A DNA stretch of 64,000 nt, from positions 7,882 through 71,881 of the forward strand of contig DASCMH010000019.1 of assembly GCA_036010905.1 (NCBI GenBank). The letters run 5' to 3'. The DNA is from SMWD01 sp002729875 (GTDB taxonomy: Bacteria > Pseudomonadota > Gammaproteobacteria > Steroidobacterales > GCA-2729495). Each line of letters opens with the position of its first letter. Within the stretch, counting starts at the first letter, position 1. Positions 46,239-54,993 of this stretch are shown piece by piece. Under the pieces are notes generated by a model, which was not told the origin of the DNA, did not search any database, and saw only the letters and a program-made list of their open reading frames with translations. The translations under genes and the position numbers were made by a program.

Positions 46239-46252
46239 GCTAAAATCGTTTG

Positions 46253-47590
46253 ATGCACATATTTCCGCCACGCAAAGTCGGCACGTCGATGTCGGCTTTA
46301 CTGATTCTATCGACTCTCACTTTGTTGCCGACGACACATGCTGATGAAAAAAGTCCGATCTCAATTCTCTACTATGAGCCAATCCAGCTCATTGACACAG
46401 AAATACCGGGCAATAACACAACTACTCTTGCTACTGTCGATGATTACGAGCAAATAATTTTTGATGCCTTTGGACGGCGCTTTGCACTACAGCCTGTTGC
46501 TTTGCGCTCTACGCATAATCCTGACTTAATACAATTGAGTGGCCACCTGGTCGGCCTGCCGGACTCATGGTTCAACCTGCTGCAAGACGGTGAAGAAATG
46601 AGCGGCATCATTGCCGATGGCATCGATACATATCTCATCGAGCCACATCGCCGCATGAGCGAACTGCTGGTTGAGAGCCCAGCCGCACAAACGCCCCCCA
46701 ACCTGATCTTTCGCCTGGCCGACATACTGGTACCGGACGGGCTTCTGGCCTGCCCGACTCAGGGCGATATGTCGCAAAACGGGGGATCTATCGACGCTCA
46801 AAGCGCACTGATCAAGCTCAATGCTGAACTGCAATCCGTAACGAAAAATGCAACTTACCCGAACAGGCCTCGCCTGCAAGTTGGGGTCATTGCCGACACC
46901 TACTTCGTAGAAAAATACGCCAGCGAAACGGAAAGTAAAATTACAGCCTTATTCAATATTGTTCAGGGCATTTACGCAAACCAGGTTGGCATTGATCTCG
47001 AAGTAGCCAGCATATTCTCCATAACACCTGACATCAGCAACCCGTTCTCGGCAACCTCCATTGCTTCAAATCTGCTTGATGAACTCAGCGACTGGCGCAT
47101 CGCCAATCAGGCAGATCTCGGTCAAACACACCTGATGACCACAAGAATCCTTACCAGCGACACTGACAGCTCGCTTGCCGGCATCAGTTACCTTGGCCAA
47201 CCGGGCGGCTCGGGTATCTGCAACCCTTTGACCGGCGCATCGCTTAGTCGTGATACTGCCAGCCTGTCGGCAATAATTATTACCCATGAAATTGGCCACA
47301 GTCTGGGCGCTCCACACGATGGCGACCCCGACGGAGCCTGTGCCTCGACTCCGGAGATGGAATTCATTATGAGCCCGAGCGTGTCTCACCAAATAGCAAA
47401 TGAATTCTCCCGCTGCAGCATCACCCAGATGGACAAGGTCATCGCGGCAGCTTCATGCCTGGGTGCAACTGAACTGCCAGCCCCGGAAAATACTGCGACC
47501 GGCGGCGGCGGAATAGTTGGCTGGTTTTCAATTGTGGGCCTGCTGCTCAGCATGTCCCACAGGAAAAGACGGCTGCGCCTAAGGCGTTGA
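46253..47590 (+). CDS. Secreted reprolysin-like zinc metalloprotease with GlyGly-CTERM-like tail
   Basis: 445 residues from ATG 46253; TTG 46250 and ATG 46289 are alternatives. Signal peptide (SALLILSTLTLLPTTHA) precedes a pro-region and a catalytic domain with HEIGHSLGAPHDGD, the extended zinc motif of M12/adamalysin-type peptidases. The C-terminus has ATGGGGIVGW, a hydrophobic helix and a basic RKRRLRLRR end. This matches the tripartite GlyGly-CTERM sorting signal processed by rhombosortase in type II secreting gammaproteobacteria. Its last 12 bases overlap the end of the convergent MFS gene. The substrate is unknown. Confidence 0.82.
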   Translation: MHIFPPRKVGTSMSALLILSTLTLLPTTHADEKSPISILYYEPIQLIDTEIPGNNTTTLATVDDYEQIIFDAFGRRFALQPVALRSTHNPDLIQLSGHLVGLPDSWFNLLQDGEEMSGIIADGIDTYLIEPHRRMSELLVESPAAQTPPNLIFRLADILVPDGLLACPTQGDMSQNGGSIDAQSALIKLNAELQSVTKNATYPNRPRLQVGVIADTYFVEKYASETESKITALFNIVQGIYANQVGIDLEVASIFSITPDISNPFSATSIASNLLDELSDWRIANQADLGQTHLMTTRILTSDTDSSLAGISYLGQPGGSGICNPLTGASLSRDTASLSAIIITHEIGHSLGAPHDGDPDGACASTPEMEFIMSPSVSHQIANEFSRCSITQMDKVIAAASCLGATELPAPENTATGGGGIVGWFSIVGLLLSMSHRKRRLRLRR

Positions 47591-48997
47591 GGACTGTGGC
47601 CAGGTCACGTGATGATCATCGATCACAAACGGATGCTCGTGTTCGAGCTGCGCATGGCGATGGGGATGCCGGTGCGGTTCCTCACCTTCATCGCCGCTGT
47701 GATCGTGCTCATGATGCTCACCGTGCGAATGCTCATGCAGGTGTTCAACTTCTCCATGCGCGTGTCGTAACAGTTCACTGTCGGTCGCAGGCCACAGCAT
47801 CGCCGCCAGCACGGTAAAGACGACGATGCCGCCGGCCAGGATCAGCGCCGTAGTCTCTACGCCCAGACGCGTACCCAGCTGGCCTGCAACCAGGTAAAAG
47901 ATCAGCCAACAGGCATGCGACAGCGCGAATTGCGCGGAGAAATATGCCGAGCGGTCGCCTGAGGCCGCGGAACGATTGACAACTCGACCGGCAGGCGTCT
48001 GCACCAGTGACCAGCCGAATCCAATGACGAACCAGATCGGTAAAACGGCCTCAAACGCGGGACCGGTCGACATCAGGCCCAGACCGACCGCCATGACCAA
48101 ACCTCCAAGCAATATCACCGGGCGGTCAGGCACACGATCAAGTATCTTCGGCAGGCTTAGCGCGGCGATCATCGAACCACCACCGGACGCCGCAAGCGCC
48201 CAGCCAAGGTCGGACTCGCTGCCGCCGAGGTATTCACGCACGTAGATCACCGTGTTGACAATAACCATCGCGCTGGCGCTGGCCACGCCGAGATACATCG
48301 CCAGCAGGCCGCGCAGTCGCGGCGTCTTGAAATACGAACGGATGCCGAAGCTGACCTCCTCCCAGATACCACCGAGCCTTTCGACCTTGCCGCTGCCGGG
48401 CAGAATGGTGAACAGGATCAACACCGCTGATACAACGAAGGCAACAGAGTTGGTCACAAACAATTCGGAATAACTGACGAACAGCAGCGCCAGACCCGCA
48501 AACGTCGGACTCAGTACGTTTTCGAGGTCGTAGGCCAGCCGCGACATCGACAGCGCCCGTGTGTACTGGCGCTCATCGGGCAGGATATCCGGAATCGTCG
48601 CCGAGAACACCGGTTTGAAGCCGGCCGAAAACAGGTTGAGCAGGAAGATCAGCAGATAGATCTGCCAGACCTCGGTTACGAACGGCATCACCAGTACGAT
48701 ACCGGCCCGGATAATGTCCATGATGATCAGGAAAGGCTTGCGCGGAAACCGGTGCGCCAGCCCGCCGACAATCGGTGCGAAGACCATGTAGGCAACCATC
48801 TTGAAGGCCAGCGCAAAACCGAGCACCGCAGCCGCATTGCCGCCGACCAGCTCATAGGCCAGGAGCGACAGCGCAACCGTGCTCAGGCCCGTGCCGACCA
48901 GCGCAATGACCTGGGCCGCAAACAGGCGGCGAAAACTCGGGTTAGCGAGTGGGTTGACCGGCATGACCGCACTCAGGTCATTCCGATCGGTACTCAT
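47579..48997 (-). CDS. MFS exporter with His-rich C-terminus, NreB/NrsD-like
   Basis: 472 residues, twelve transmembrane segments predicted by hydrophobicity. NPSFRRLFAAQVIALVGTGL opens the protein; GGLAHRFPRKPFL is the MFS loop. After the last helix a 61-residue tail contains 18 histidines plus many Asp/Glu (for example HLHEHSHGEHHEHDH), as in NreB and NrsD nickel exporters. Metal efflux is therefore likely, with nickel or cobalt as candidates; tail identity is seen, ion is inferred. Its ATG overlaps the stop of the dehydratase-like gene (ATGA), so they are co-translated. The 3' end overlaps the convergent protease gene by 12 bases. Confidence 0.8.
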   Translation of the reverse strand: MSTDRNDLSAVMPVNPLANPSFRRLFAAQVIALVGTGLSTVALSLLAYELVGGNAAAVLGFALAFKMVAYMVFAPIVGGLAHRFPRKPFLIIMDIIRAGIVLVMPFVTEVWQIYLLIFLLNLFSAGFKPVFSATIPDILPDERQYTRALSMSRLAYDLENVLSPTFAGLALLFVSYSELFVTNSVAFVVSAVLILFTILPGSGKVERLGGIWEEVSFGIRSYFKTPRLRGLLAMYLGVASASAMVIVNTVIYVREYLGGSESDLGWALAASGGGSMIAALSLPKILDRVPDRPVILLGGLVMAVGLGLMSTGPAFEAVLPIWFVIGFGWSLVQTPAGRVVNRSAASGDRSAYFSAQFALSHACWLIFYLVAGQLGTRLGVETTALILAGGIVVFTVLAAMLWPATDSELLRHAHGEVEHLHEHSHGEHHEHDHSGDEGEEPHRHPHRHAQLEHEHPFVIDDHHVTWPQSSTP

Positions 48998-50571
48998 TCA
49001 GCAGCATCCTGGTCGTCCGTAATAAAAACGCGGGCCATATAGTCGGAAAATTCTGCCGACAATTCTTCTGCCGAATCCGGCGCGATACCAGCAAGCACCT
49101 GGGCAAGATTTTTCTTGAACTCAGTCTGCATCTGGCGGGCGATCTGAACGCGTTGCGCCTGCGGCGAGCCGGCACCGTGCATTGATTCGGTCAGGTAGCC
49201 TACTGCATTACGGCCCAGGGTCATATTTTCAATCAGGCGCAGGATACGAATCCGGTCTTCGGTCGCGATCTCCTTACGTCCTTTCAAATACTTGCGAACA
49301 ATCTTGCCAATTTGCGGATGTTCAAGTTCCTTTTGTGACGGCAGGGTAACCATCAGACCACCGGCCAGGTCTTGTGCAATCCGGCCGATTTCGTACGGTA
49401 TTTTTGTTACATGATACTTGCATACATTTGCCAGCATATCGTCATTAAGATAAACCCCCGACTTCATCTTCTGCGCCTGATAGCTTGAGGCAATACCGGT
49501 GCTGTAAATTGTCTCATTCAGGTGCGTCATCTCGACCAATTTGTCGCGTATATGCGATGCTTTCTCTACCCCGTTATAATCTACGATGGTTGCGGCGGCA
49601 CCGATCAGGACATCACCAACACCAGATTTGCAGACATAACTACGCCGGTGATAAGAAGTAAATCGTTCCACCAGCATTGCAGCGAATTCATATTCGCCAT
49701 CCATGAATAATAATTCATTCGGGATAAAAACATCCTCGAAGACAATCATTGCCTCCTGCCCCGAAAATTTTGCATTCCCGGCATCGATATCGCCGGCTTC
49801 CATGCTGCGCATATCACATGATTGACGGCCGTAGATATAAGTGATGCCTTCAGCATCAGCCGGAACGGCGCCGACAACGGCGTAATCACTATCGTCCGGA
49901 CCGAGACGCATCGTCGGCATAATCAGTAACCAGTGCGCATTAACGCACCCGGTCTGGTGGGCCTTCGCCCCGCTGATATAGACACCGTCGGCAGTGCGCC
50001 TGACGATATGCACAAACATATCGGCATCATCCTGCTCATGTGGTGCCTTGCTACGGTCACCCTTGACGTCGGTCATGGCGCCGCCAATCACATATCCATG
50101 ACGCTGCATCAGGATGGCAAAGGCCTTGAAGCGATCATGATAATCACCACCGTGCACGGCATCGATTTCAAAGGTCACGGAATGCAGAGCATTGGTGGCA
50201 TCCATCCCCACACAGCGCTGAAAACAGGTCCCGGTAAGCTGGCCGAGACGCCGTTGCAGCTTGTTCTGAGCAACGAGGTCTGCTGCACTGCCGGCAACGT
50301 GCAGGAACCGATTGATGCGTTCGTCAGTCAGTGGCGACATAACGGTAGCGAGTTCCGGGTTGCGCGTCGCAAGATCATAAGTCTCGGCAACCGCATTAAT
50401 TGATGGCCGGATGATCGGATGATCGACCGGTTCATCCACCCGCTCACCGAACAGGTATACATTCAGATTGCGGCCTCGCAGGCTCTCGATGTACTCGGCA
50501 CCGGTCCGTATGGGCTCGATTTTGCCATCGACTGTGCGGGCCGCTACACCTTCCTGCTTATCTGCTGTCAT
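48994..50571 (-). CDS. 4-hydroxybutyryl-CoA dehydratase / 4-hydroxyphenylacetate hydroxylase family flavoprotein
   Basis: 525 residues from ATG 50571, preferred because GGAACGAG precedes it; upstream ATGs lack such a site. The acyl-CoA dehydrogenase-like fold of the HpaB/AbfD family is recognisable from RTGAEYIESLRGRNLNVYL onward. C116 and C120 (CFQRC) and H308 with C314 (YHRRSYVCKSG) sit where AbfD has its [4Fe-4S] ligands, to within about one residue in spacing, so a dehydratase/isomerase is more likely than an oxygenase. Co-translated with the NreB-like exporter. It also resembles clade members acting on other hydroxyacyl-CoAs; no CoA ligase or transferase is next to it. Confidence 0.75.
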   Translation of the reverse strand: MTADKQEGVAARTVDGKIEPIRTGAEYIESLRGRNLNVYLFGERVDEPVDHPIIRPSINAVAETYDLATRNPELATVMSPLTDERINRFLHVAGSAADLVAQNKLQRRLGQLTGTCFQRCVGMDATNALHSVTFEIDAVHGGDYHDRFKAFAILMQRHGYVIGGAMTDVKGDRSKAPHEQDDADMFVHIVRRTADGVYISGAKAHQTGCVNAHWLLIMPTMRLGPDDSDYAVVGAVPADAEGITYIYGRQSCDMRSMEAGDIDAGNAKFSGQEAMIVFEDVFIPNELLFMDGEYEFAAMLVERFTSYHRRSYVCKSGVGDVLIGAAATIVDYNGVEKASHIRDKLVEMTHLNETIYSTGIASSYQAQKMKSGVYLNDDMLANVCKYHVTKIPYEIGRIAQDLAGGLMVTLPSQKELEHPQIGKIVRKYLKGRKEIATEDRIRILRLIENMTLGRNAVGYLTESMHGAGSPQAQRVQIARQMQTEFKKNLAQVLAGIAPDSAEELSAEFSDYMARVFITDDQDAAE

Positions 50572-50717
50572 TGTTATCTCGTTCCGATAGTGCAACACAT
50601 CCATACGTTCACCGCATGGTTCCGGGGCAGAGGCTAAATGACAGCTCTCTGCCAATTCCGGCTATGATAGCCCTAATCTGACCAGCGTAAAGACTATAAG
50701 CAAGGAGCAAGCGCCCA

Positions 50718-51779
50718 ATGGCCGAAGTAACCGAACCCATGGTCCGTGAAGACGGCACCTACCCCACTGTAGAACTTCGCCGCCCCATGATTGTGGCGAG
50801 TGTCGTTCAGACCCGTGTCAGCGGTGTTGACGGAACCAATCCCGGTCCGGACATCCGCAAAAACCTGGACTACTTCCTGGAGTGCATCGACATCGCTCAG
50901 GGCCAGGGTATGCCGAGCGACTTGCTGTTATTCCATGAATTTCCAATCACTGGCTTCAGCGAGTGGACCCGTGATCAACTCTACGATTTCGCGCTGGAAG
51001 TTCCGGGCCCGGAGATCGAAGAAGTCGGCAAAAAGGCCAAACAATATAACTGCTACATTGTTTTCGGCACTTACGCCAAAGACCCGGAGAACTGGCCCGG
51101 CCATATCCTGCACCTGATGGTCATGATGGGACCCGACGGTAACGTAGTGGCAAAACACTGGAAGCAACGCAACGTGCGCGGCATGTTTCCCGGCTCCGAG
51201 CAATACACATCGGTCATTTACGATGTCTACGATCGTTTTGTCGAGATGTATGGTATCGACGAGGTTGTCCCGGTAGTCCGGACGGACATTGGCAACATCG
51301 CGATGTCGGCTGTGCAGTTTGAACCGGAATTGTTCCGGTGCATGGCATTCAAGGGCGCGGAGATCATGTGCCGGGTCGCTACCGGCGGCTTTGAATTTGA
51401 TGATATGCGCCTGACCTCTTACCACAACAGCGTTTACACCATGATCGCGAACAATTCCGTCAGCACGCAAGGCCGGCATCCGGGGTTTTTCGAAGATGAG
51501 TCTTACGGTGGCTCTGGCCGCTCATCAATTTTCGGCCCACGCGGCGTCGAGCTGGCCAAAGCTGATGTATTCGAGACCAAGAAATTTGCCATGCTGCCAA
51601 TGGCCGAGTTTCGCAAAAAACATCGGATCCCGGATGTACATATGGATTTATATAAACCGGTATTTGATCAGTACCGAACCCGATATGATCACAGCGCCTA
51701 CCTGGAATACCTGCCCGAAGGCAAGCGTGAAGCCTATGCACACTTTGTCAAGAATTCACGGTGGACACATTACTGGTAA
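50718..51779 (+). CDS. Nitrilase-superfamily amidase-like protein lacking the catalytic Cys
   Basis: 353 residues of the carbon-nitrogen hydrolase family, nearest in style to aliphatic amidases. Two of the catalytic triad are in place: E74 in FHEFPITGF and K149 in KHWKQRN. The usual nucleophile Cys, seven residues before the Glu of a (Y/F)xPE motif, is S197 here (AMSAVQFEPE, codon TCG at 51306-51308). Protein of normal length, no frameshift nearby. It may be an inactive homologue, a Ser-based variant or a binding protein. Divergent from the dehydratase-like gene over 146 bases; a TetR gene follows 10 bases later and may control it. Confidence 0.8.
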   Translation: MAEVTEPMVREDGTYPTVELRRPMIVASVVQTRVSGVDGTNPGPDIRKNLDYFLECIDIAQGQGMPSDLLLFHEFPITGFSEWTRDQLYDFALEVPGPEIEEVGKKAKQYNCYIVFGTYAKDPENWPGHILHLMVMMGPDGNVVAKHWKQRNVRGMFPGSEQYTSVIYDVYDRFVEMYGIDEVVPVVRTDIGNIAMSAVQFEPELFRCMAFKGAEIMCRVATGGFEFDDMRLTSYHNSVYTMIANNSVSTQGRHPGFFEDESYGGSGRSSIFGPRGVELAKADVFETKKFAMLPMAEFRKKHRIPDVHMDLYKPVFDQYRTRYDHSAYLEYLPEGKREAYAHFVKNSRWTHYW

Positions 51780-51789
51780 TTAACTCCGG

Positions 51790-52470
51790 ATGACCAAAAG
51801 TAAACAAACACCGAGTAGCTCAGGTACCCGCGAAGCGCTGCTACTGGCTGGCGAACGACTGATAGCCGAGAACGGTATTGATGCGGTATCGCTGCGCCAG
51901 ATCAACACAGCAGCCGGGCAACGCAACTCTTCTGCGGCCCACTATCACTTCGGCTCTAAAGAAGCACTTGTACGTGCGATCTTCGATTACCGGATGGAGC
52001 GCGTTAACCGTAACCGGCAATCCAGGCTGGAGACAATTTGCCAACAAAGTGACAAACAACCACAACCGAGGCAACTTGTTGAAACGCTGGTGTGCCCGAT
52101 TACCGAGGAAATCGTTAATAGTGAAGGCGGCAGTTTCTATATTCGCTTTCTGGCACAGGCCATCGGTCACCCGCAAACAAACGCCAACAAGTTCTCGGAG
52201 AATCTGCTGGCAGATGCTGCCAACATTGCATTTAAACTGTTGCAAGAGGCAGTCCCCAAAATCCCCAGGTTAATTCTTGGTCAGCGATTTGGCCTGATGT
52301 GGGAGATGATTATTCACGCCCTGGCCGACCGGGAACGCGGCAGCGAACTACAGGCACGTTCGCAACATATTGATCAGGATCTGTTTGTCAGCAACCTGAT
52401 CGACACGGCAACCGGCTGCCTGGTTGCACCGGTTACCGCCAGCACACTGACCAGGTTAGGAAAAGAATAG
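51790..52470 (+). CDS. TetR-family transcriptional regulator
   Basis: 226 residues. Residues of about 12-60 are the TetR HTH: TREALLLAGERLIAENGIDAVSLRQI and HYHFGSKEALVRAIFD. The ligand-binding half is all-helical and divergent, as usual. Ten bases after the amidase-like gene, so the two are probably co-transcribed. Likely targets are the amidase-like, dehydratase-like and MFS genes nearby; operators were not identified. Confidence 0.88.
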   Translation: MTKSKQTPSSSGTREALLLAGERLIAENGIDAVSLRQINTAAGQRNSSAAHYHFGSKEALVRAIFDYRMERVNRNRQSRLETICQQSDKQPQPRQLVETLVCPITEEIVNSEGGSFYIRFLAQAIGHPQTNANKFSENLLADAANIAFKLLQEAVPKIPRLILGQRFGLMWEMIIHALADRERGSELQARSQHIDQDLFVSNLIDTATGCLVAPVTASTLTRLGKE

Positions 52471-52566
52471 TAACCAGACCGACGGACAAACCTTCGAGTC
52501 TATTGCAAGAACTTAAGTCAGATGATTTAATCTGGGGGCCACCCCATACCAGGAGTATGCGTCTTC

Positions 52567-53886
52567 ATGTTCGAAGCTGACCGATCCGGAATAAAATTCG
52601 GGCCGTTCTGGATCAAACCAGGACTCTCTCGCATGAATGTGGCCGCAGTCATGTACGCTTCATTCAGCACAGTCTCCATGATCGTGGTCATGAGCCTGAT
52701 GCAACCTTATATCCTGACAGAAATTGTCAACATCCCGTTCTCTGAGCAGGGTACGGTTACCGGTCGTCTGCACTTGCTGCAGGAAGTGGTCACGATCTTC
52801 CTTGTCGGCCTCATGGGGGCCTGGTCGGACCGGGTCGGTCGCCGCTTTGTCTATGTTCTGGGCTTCCTGATAGTCGCTTGCGGATATTTTGTTTACCCGT
52901 TAGCTACTTCTGAGAATGAACTGATTCTCTACCGACTGATATTTGCCGTTGGTGTAGCGATGATACCGGTCATGCTCAGCACTACGATCCAGGACGTCCC
53001 GCAGGAAATATCGCGTGGCAAATGGCTGGGCATCAGCAATGTCCTGCAAGGTCTGGGTGTCGTGCTAATCTCAACAGGCATCCTGACCCAGGCACCGGAC
53101 TGGTTTACGTCCTACGGATTCGACCCAATTATGGCCGGTCGATTAACATTCTGGTCTGCGGCAGGCTTTTGCGTCTTCTCAGCACTGGTCCTGCGTGTCG
53201 GTCTCTCCGGCGGCATACCTGGCGGAAAAAAGCGCGAATCACTGTTTTCCGGCTTACGACATGGCATCAATCAAGGCCTGCAAAACCCGCGCCTCGCTCT
53301 GGCCTACTGTGCAGCCTTTATCGGCCGCGGTGATCTCGTTATTGTCGGCAGCTTCCTGACTCTGTGGGTCACCCAGGCAGGGGTTGACCACGGCATGACA
53401 ACTGCAGCAGCCGTTGGCCGTGCCGGCATGATGTTCGGTATCGTGCAAATATCCGCACTGTCATGGGCTTATTGCATGGGCATGCTCACCGACCGGATGA
53501 ACCGGGTTACAGGGCTATGCATTGCATCGGGAATGGCCGCCATTGGTTACGCCGCAATGGGCCTGTTCGCTGACCCGTTCGATGGCTCCATGTTCATACT
53601 GGCCATCTTGCTCGGAGCAGGTGAAGTCAGCGTTATCGTTACTGCCGGTTCATTACTCGGCCAGGAAGCCGGTTGGAAGAAACGCGGTGCAGTGGTCGGC
53701 GTCTTCAGCCTGATGGGTGGCATCGGCATCATGACGGTCGGCTATTATGGCGGCGTTATTTTTGACAACATTGGCCGTTCGGCACCCTTCACGGCTATGG
53801 GCATCCTGAACGGATTACTGCTTATTGCCGGTTTAATCGTCAGATCCCAGTCTGGCGAACCCATTGCAGAACCAGAAGAAAGTTAA
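52567..53886 (+). CDS. MFS transporter
   Basis: 439 residues with about twelve hydrophobic segments. The loop 2-3 motif GAWSDRVGRRFVYVLG is the general MFS signature. It is most like uncharacterised drug/metabolite proton symporters; no substrate motif is recognised. It follows TetR by 96 bases and precedes the aldo/keto reductase by 37 bases, suggesting a small plus-strand operon for uptake and conversion of an unknown compound. Confidence 0.85.
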   Translation: MFEADRSGIKFGPFWIKPGLSRMNVAAVMYASFSTVSMIVVMSLMQPYILTEIVNIPFSEQGTVTGRLHLLQEVVTIFLVGLMGAWSDRVGRRFVYVLGFLIVACGYFVYPLATSENELILYRLIFAVGVAMIPVMLSTTIQDVPQEISRGKWLGISNVLQGLGVVLISTGILTQAPDWFTSYGFDPIMAGRLTFWSAAGFCVFSALVLRVGLSGGIPGGKKRESLFSGLRHGINQGLQNPRLALAYCAAFIGRGDLVIVGSFLTLWVTQAGVDHGMTTAAAVGRAGMMFGIVQISALSWAYCMGMLTDRMNRVTGLCIASGMAAIGYAAMGLFADPFDGSMFILAILLGAGEVSVIVTAGSLLGQEAGWKKRGAVVGVFSLMGGIGIMTVGYYGGVIFDNIGRSAPFTAMGILNGLLLIAGLIVRSQSGEPIAEPEES

Positions 53887-53923
53887 TCCAAATCAGAAAA
53901 ACCTCCCAAAAAGGAACCTAGAA

Positions 53924-54865
53924 ATGAAAACATTGGGCAACTCAGGTATTGAAATTTCGGCTGTTGGACTCGGCTGTATGAACTTCGGCATGATGTGTAA
54001 TCAGGCCACGACAGACAGTATCGTATCCGCGGCTCTCGATGCGGGGGTGAATTTTTTTGATGTTGCCAACACCTATGGCGGCCCGGAAGGCAAAGCCGAA
54101 GCCATGCTCAGCAAGGCCCTTGGCAATCAGCGTCAGAACATCATCCTGGCCACAAAATTCGGCGCAACAAGAGCCGGCGCTGGCGGCGCAGCAGACGGCG
54201 GTGGCTCGGCCGAATTCATCACGCAAGCGGTTGAATCAAGCCTGAAGTTGCTGAACACGGATTACATCGACCTGTACCAGCACCATTTTCCCGACACTGG
54301 CACACCCATTGATGAAACCCTGCGGGCACTCGAAGAGCTCGTACAGCAGGGCAAGGTTCGCTCAATCGGCTGTTCGAATTACAGTGGCGCACAACTTGCG
54401 GATGCTGCAGGTTTTTCCCTCGGCAACGGCAGCACAGCCTTTGTCACGGCGCAAAATCGCTACAGCCTGTTACACCGTGATATTGAAACGGATCTGGTAC
54501 CGGTTGCACAACGTGAAGGTATCGGTGTGCTGCCCTATTTCCCACTTGAGAGCGGCTTATTAACCGGCAAGTACAAGCACGGTGAGAAAGCTTCGGCTGA
54601 TACCCGCTTTGGCAAATGGGGTGGCGGCGGCATTTTTGCCACCGATGAACGCTATGCGATCGTGGCAAAGATCGCTGCCTACGGCGAAGAAATCGGCCGC
54701 AGTGTTCTTGAAATTGCGATCGGCTGGCTCGTTGCACAACCTTATGTCTGCAGCGTTATTGCCGGGGTCACCAAACCAGAGCAAATCCAGCAAAATGTAG
54801 CGGCGGCCAGTTGGCAACCCAATCCTGAGCAACTCGAAACCATCAGTAAAATTGCTGCTGGATGA
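53924..54865 (+). CDS. Aldo/keto reductase
   Basis: 313 residues from ATG 53924 behind AAGGA; a longer frame overlapping the MFS gene is rejected. TIM-barrel AKR with LGNSGIEISAVGLGCMNFG, FFDVANTYGGPEGKAE containing the Asp/Tyr of the catalytic tetrad, the Lys in ILATKFGA and the His in YQHHFPD. The C-terminal NADP-binding SVIAGVTKPEQIQQNV is intact. It reduces an aldehyde or ketone; the substrate is not evident. Confidence 0.9.
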   Translation: MKTLGNSGIEISAVGLGCMNFGMMCNQATTDSIVSAALDAGVNFFDVANTYGGPEGKAEAMLSKALGNQRQNIILATKFGATRAGAGGAADGGGSAEFITQAVESSLKLLNTDYIDLYQHHFPDTGTPIDETLRALEELVQQGKVRSIGCSNYSGAQLADAAGFSLGNGSTAFVTAQNRYSLLHRDIETDLVPVAQREGIGVLPYFPLESGLLTGKYKHGEKASADTRFGKWGGGGIFATDERYAIVAKIAAYGEEIGRSVLEIAIGWLVAQPYVCSVIAGVTKPEQIQQNVAAASWQPNPEQLETISKIAAG

Positions 54866-54993
54866 CATTTTCCATGGATGCGGCGATGCAATAATGGGAA
54901 CCAGAAGCAAAATAATCAATTAAAGCAGTTGATTTAATTTCTCATTATGGGTAACCTATGCACTGACAAGATTTTATTAATGAGGCAATCAAC

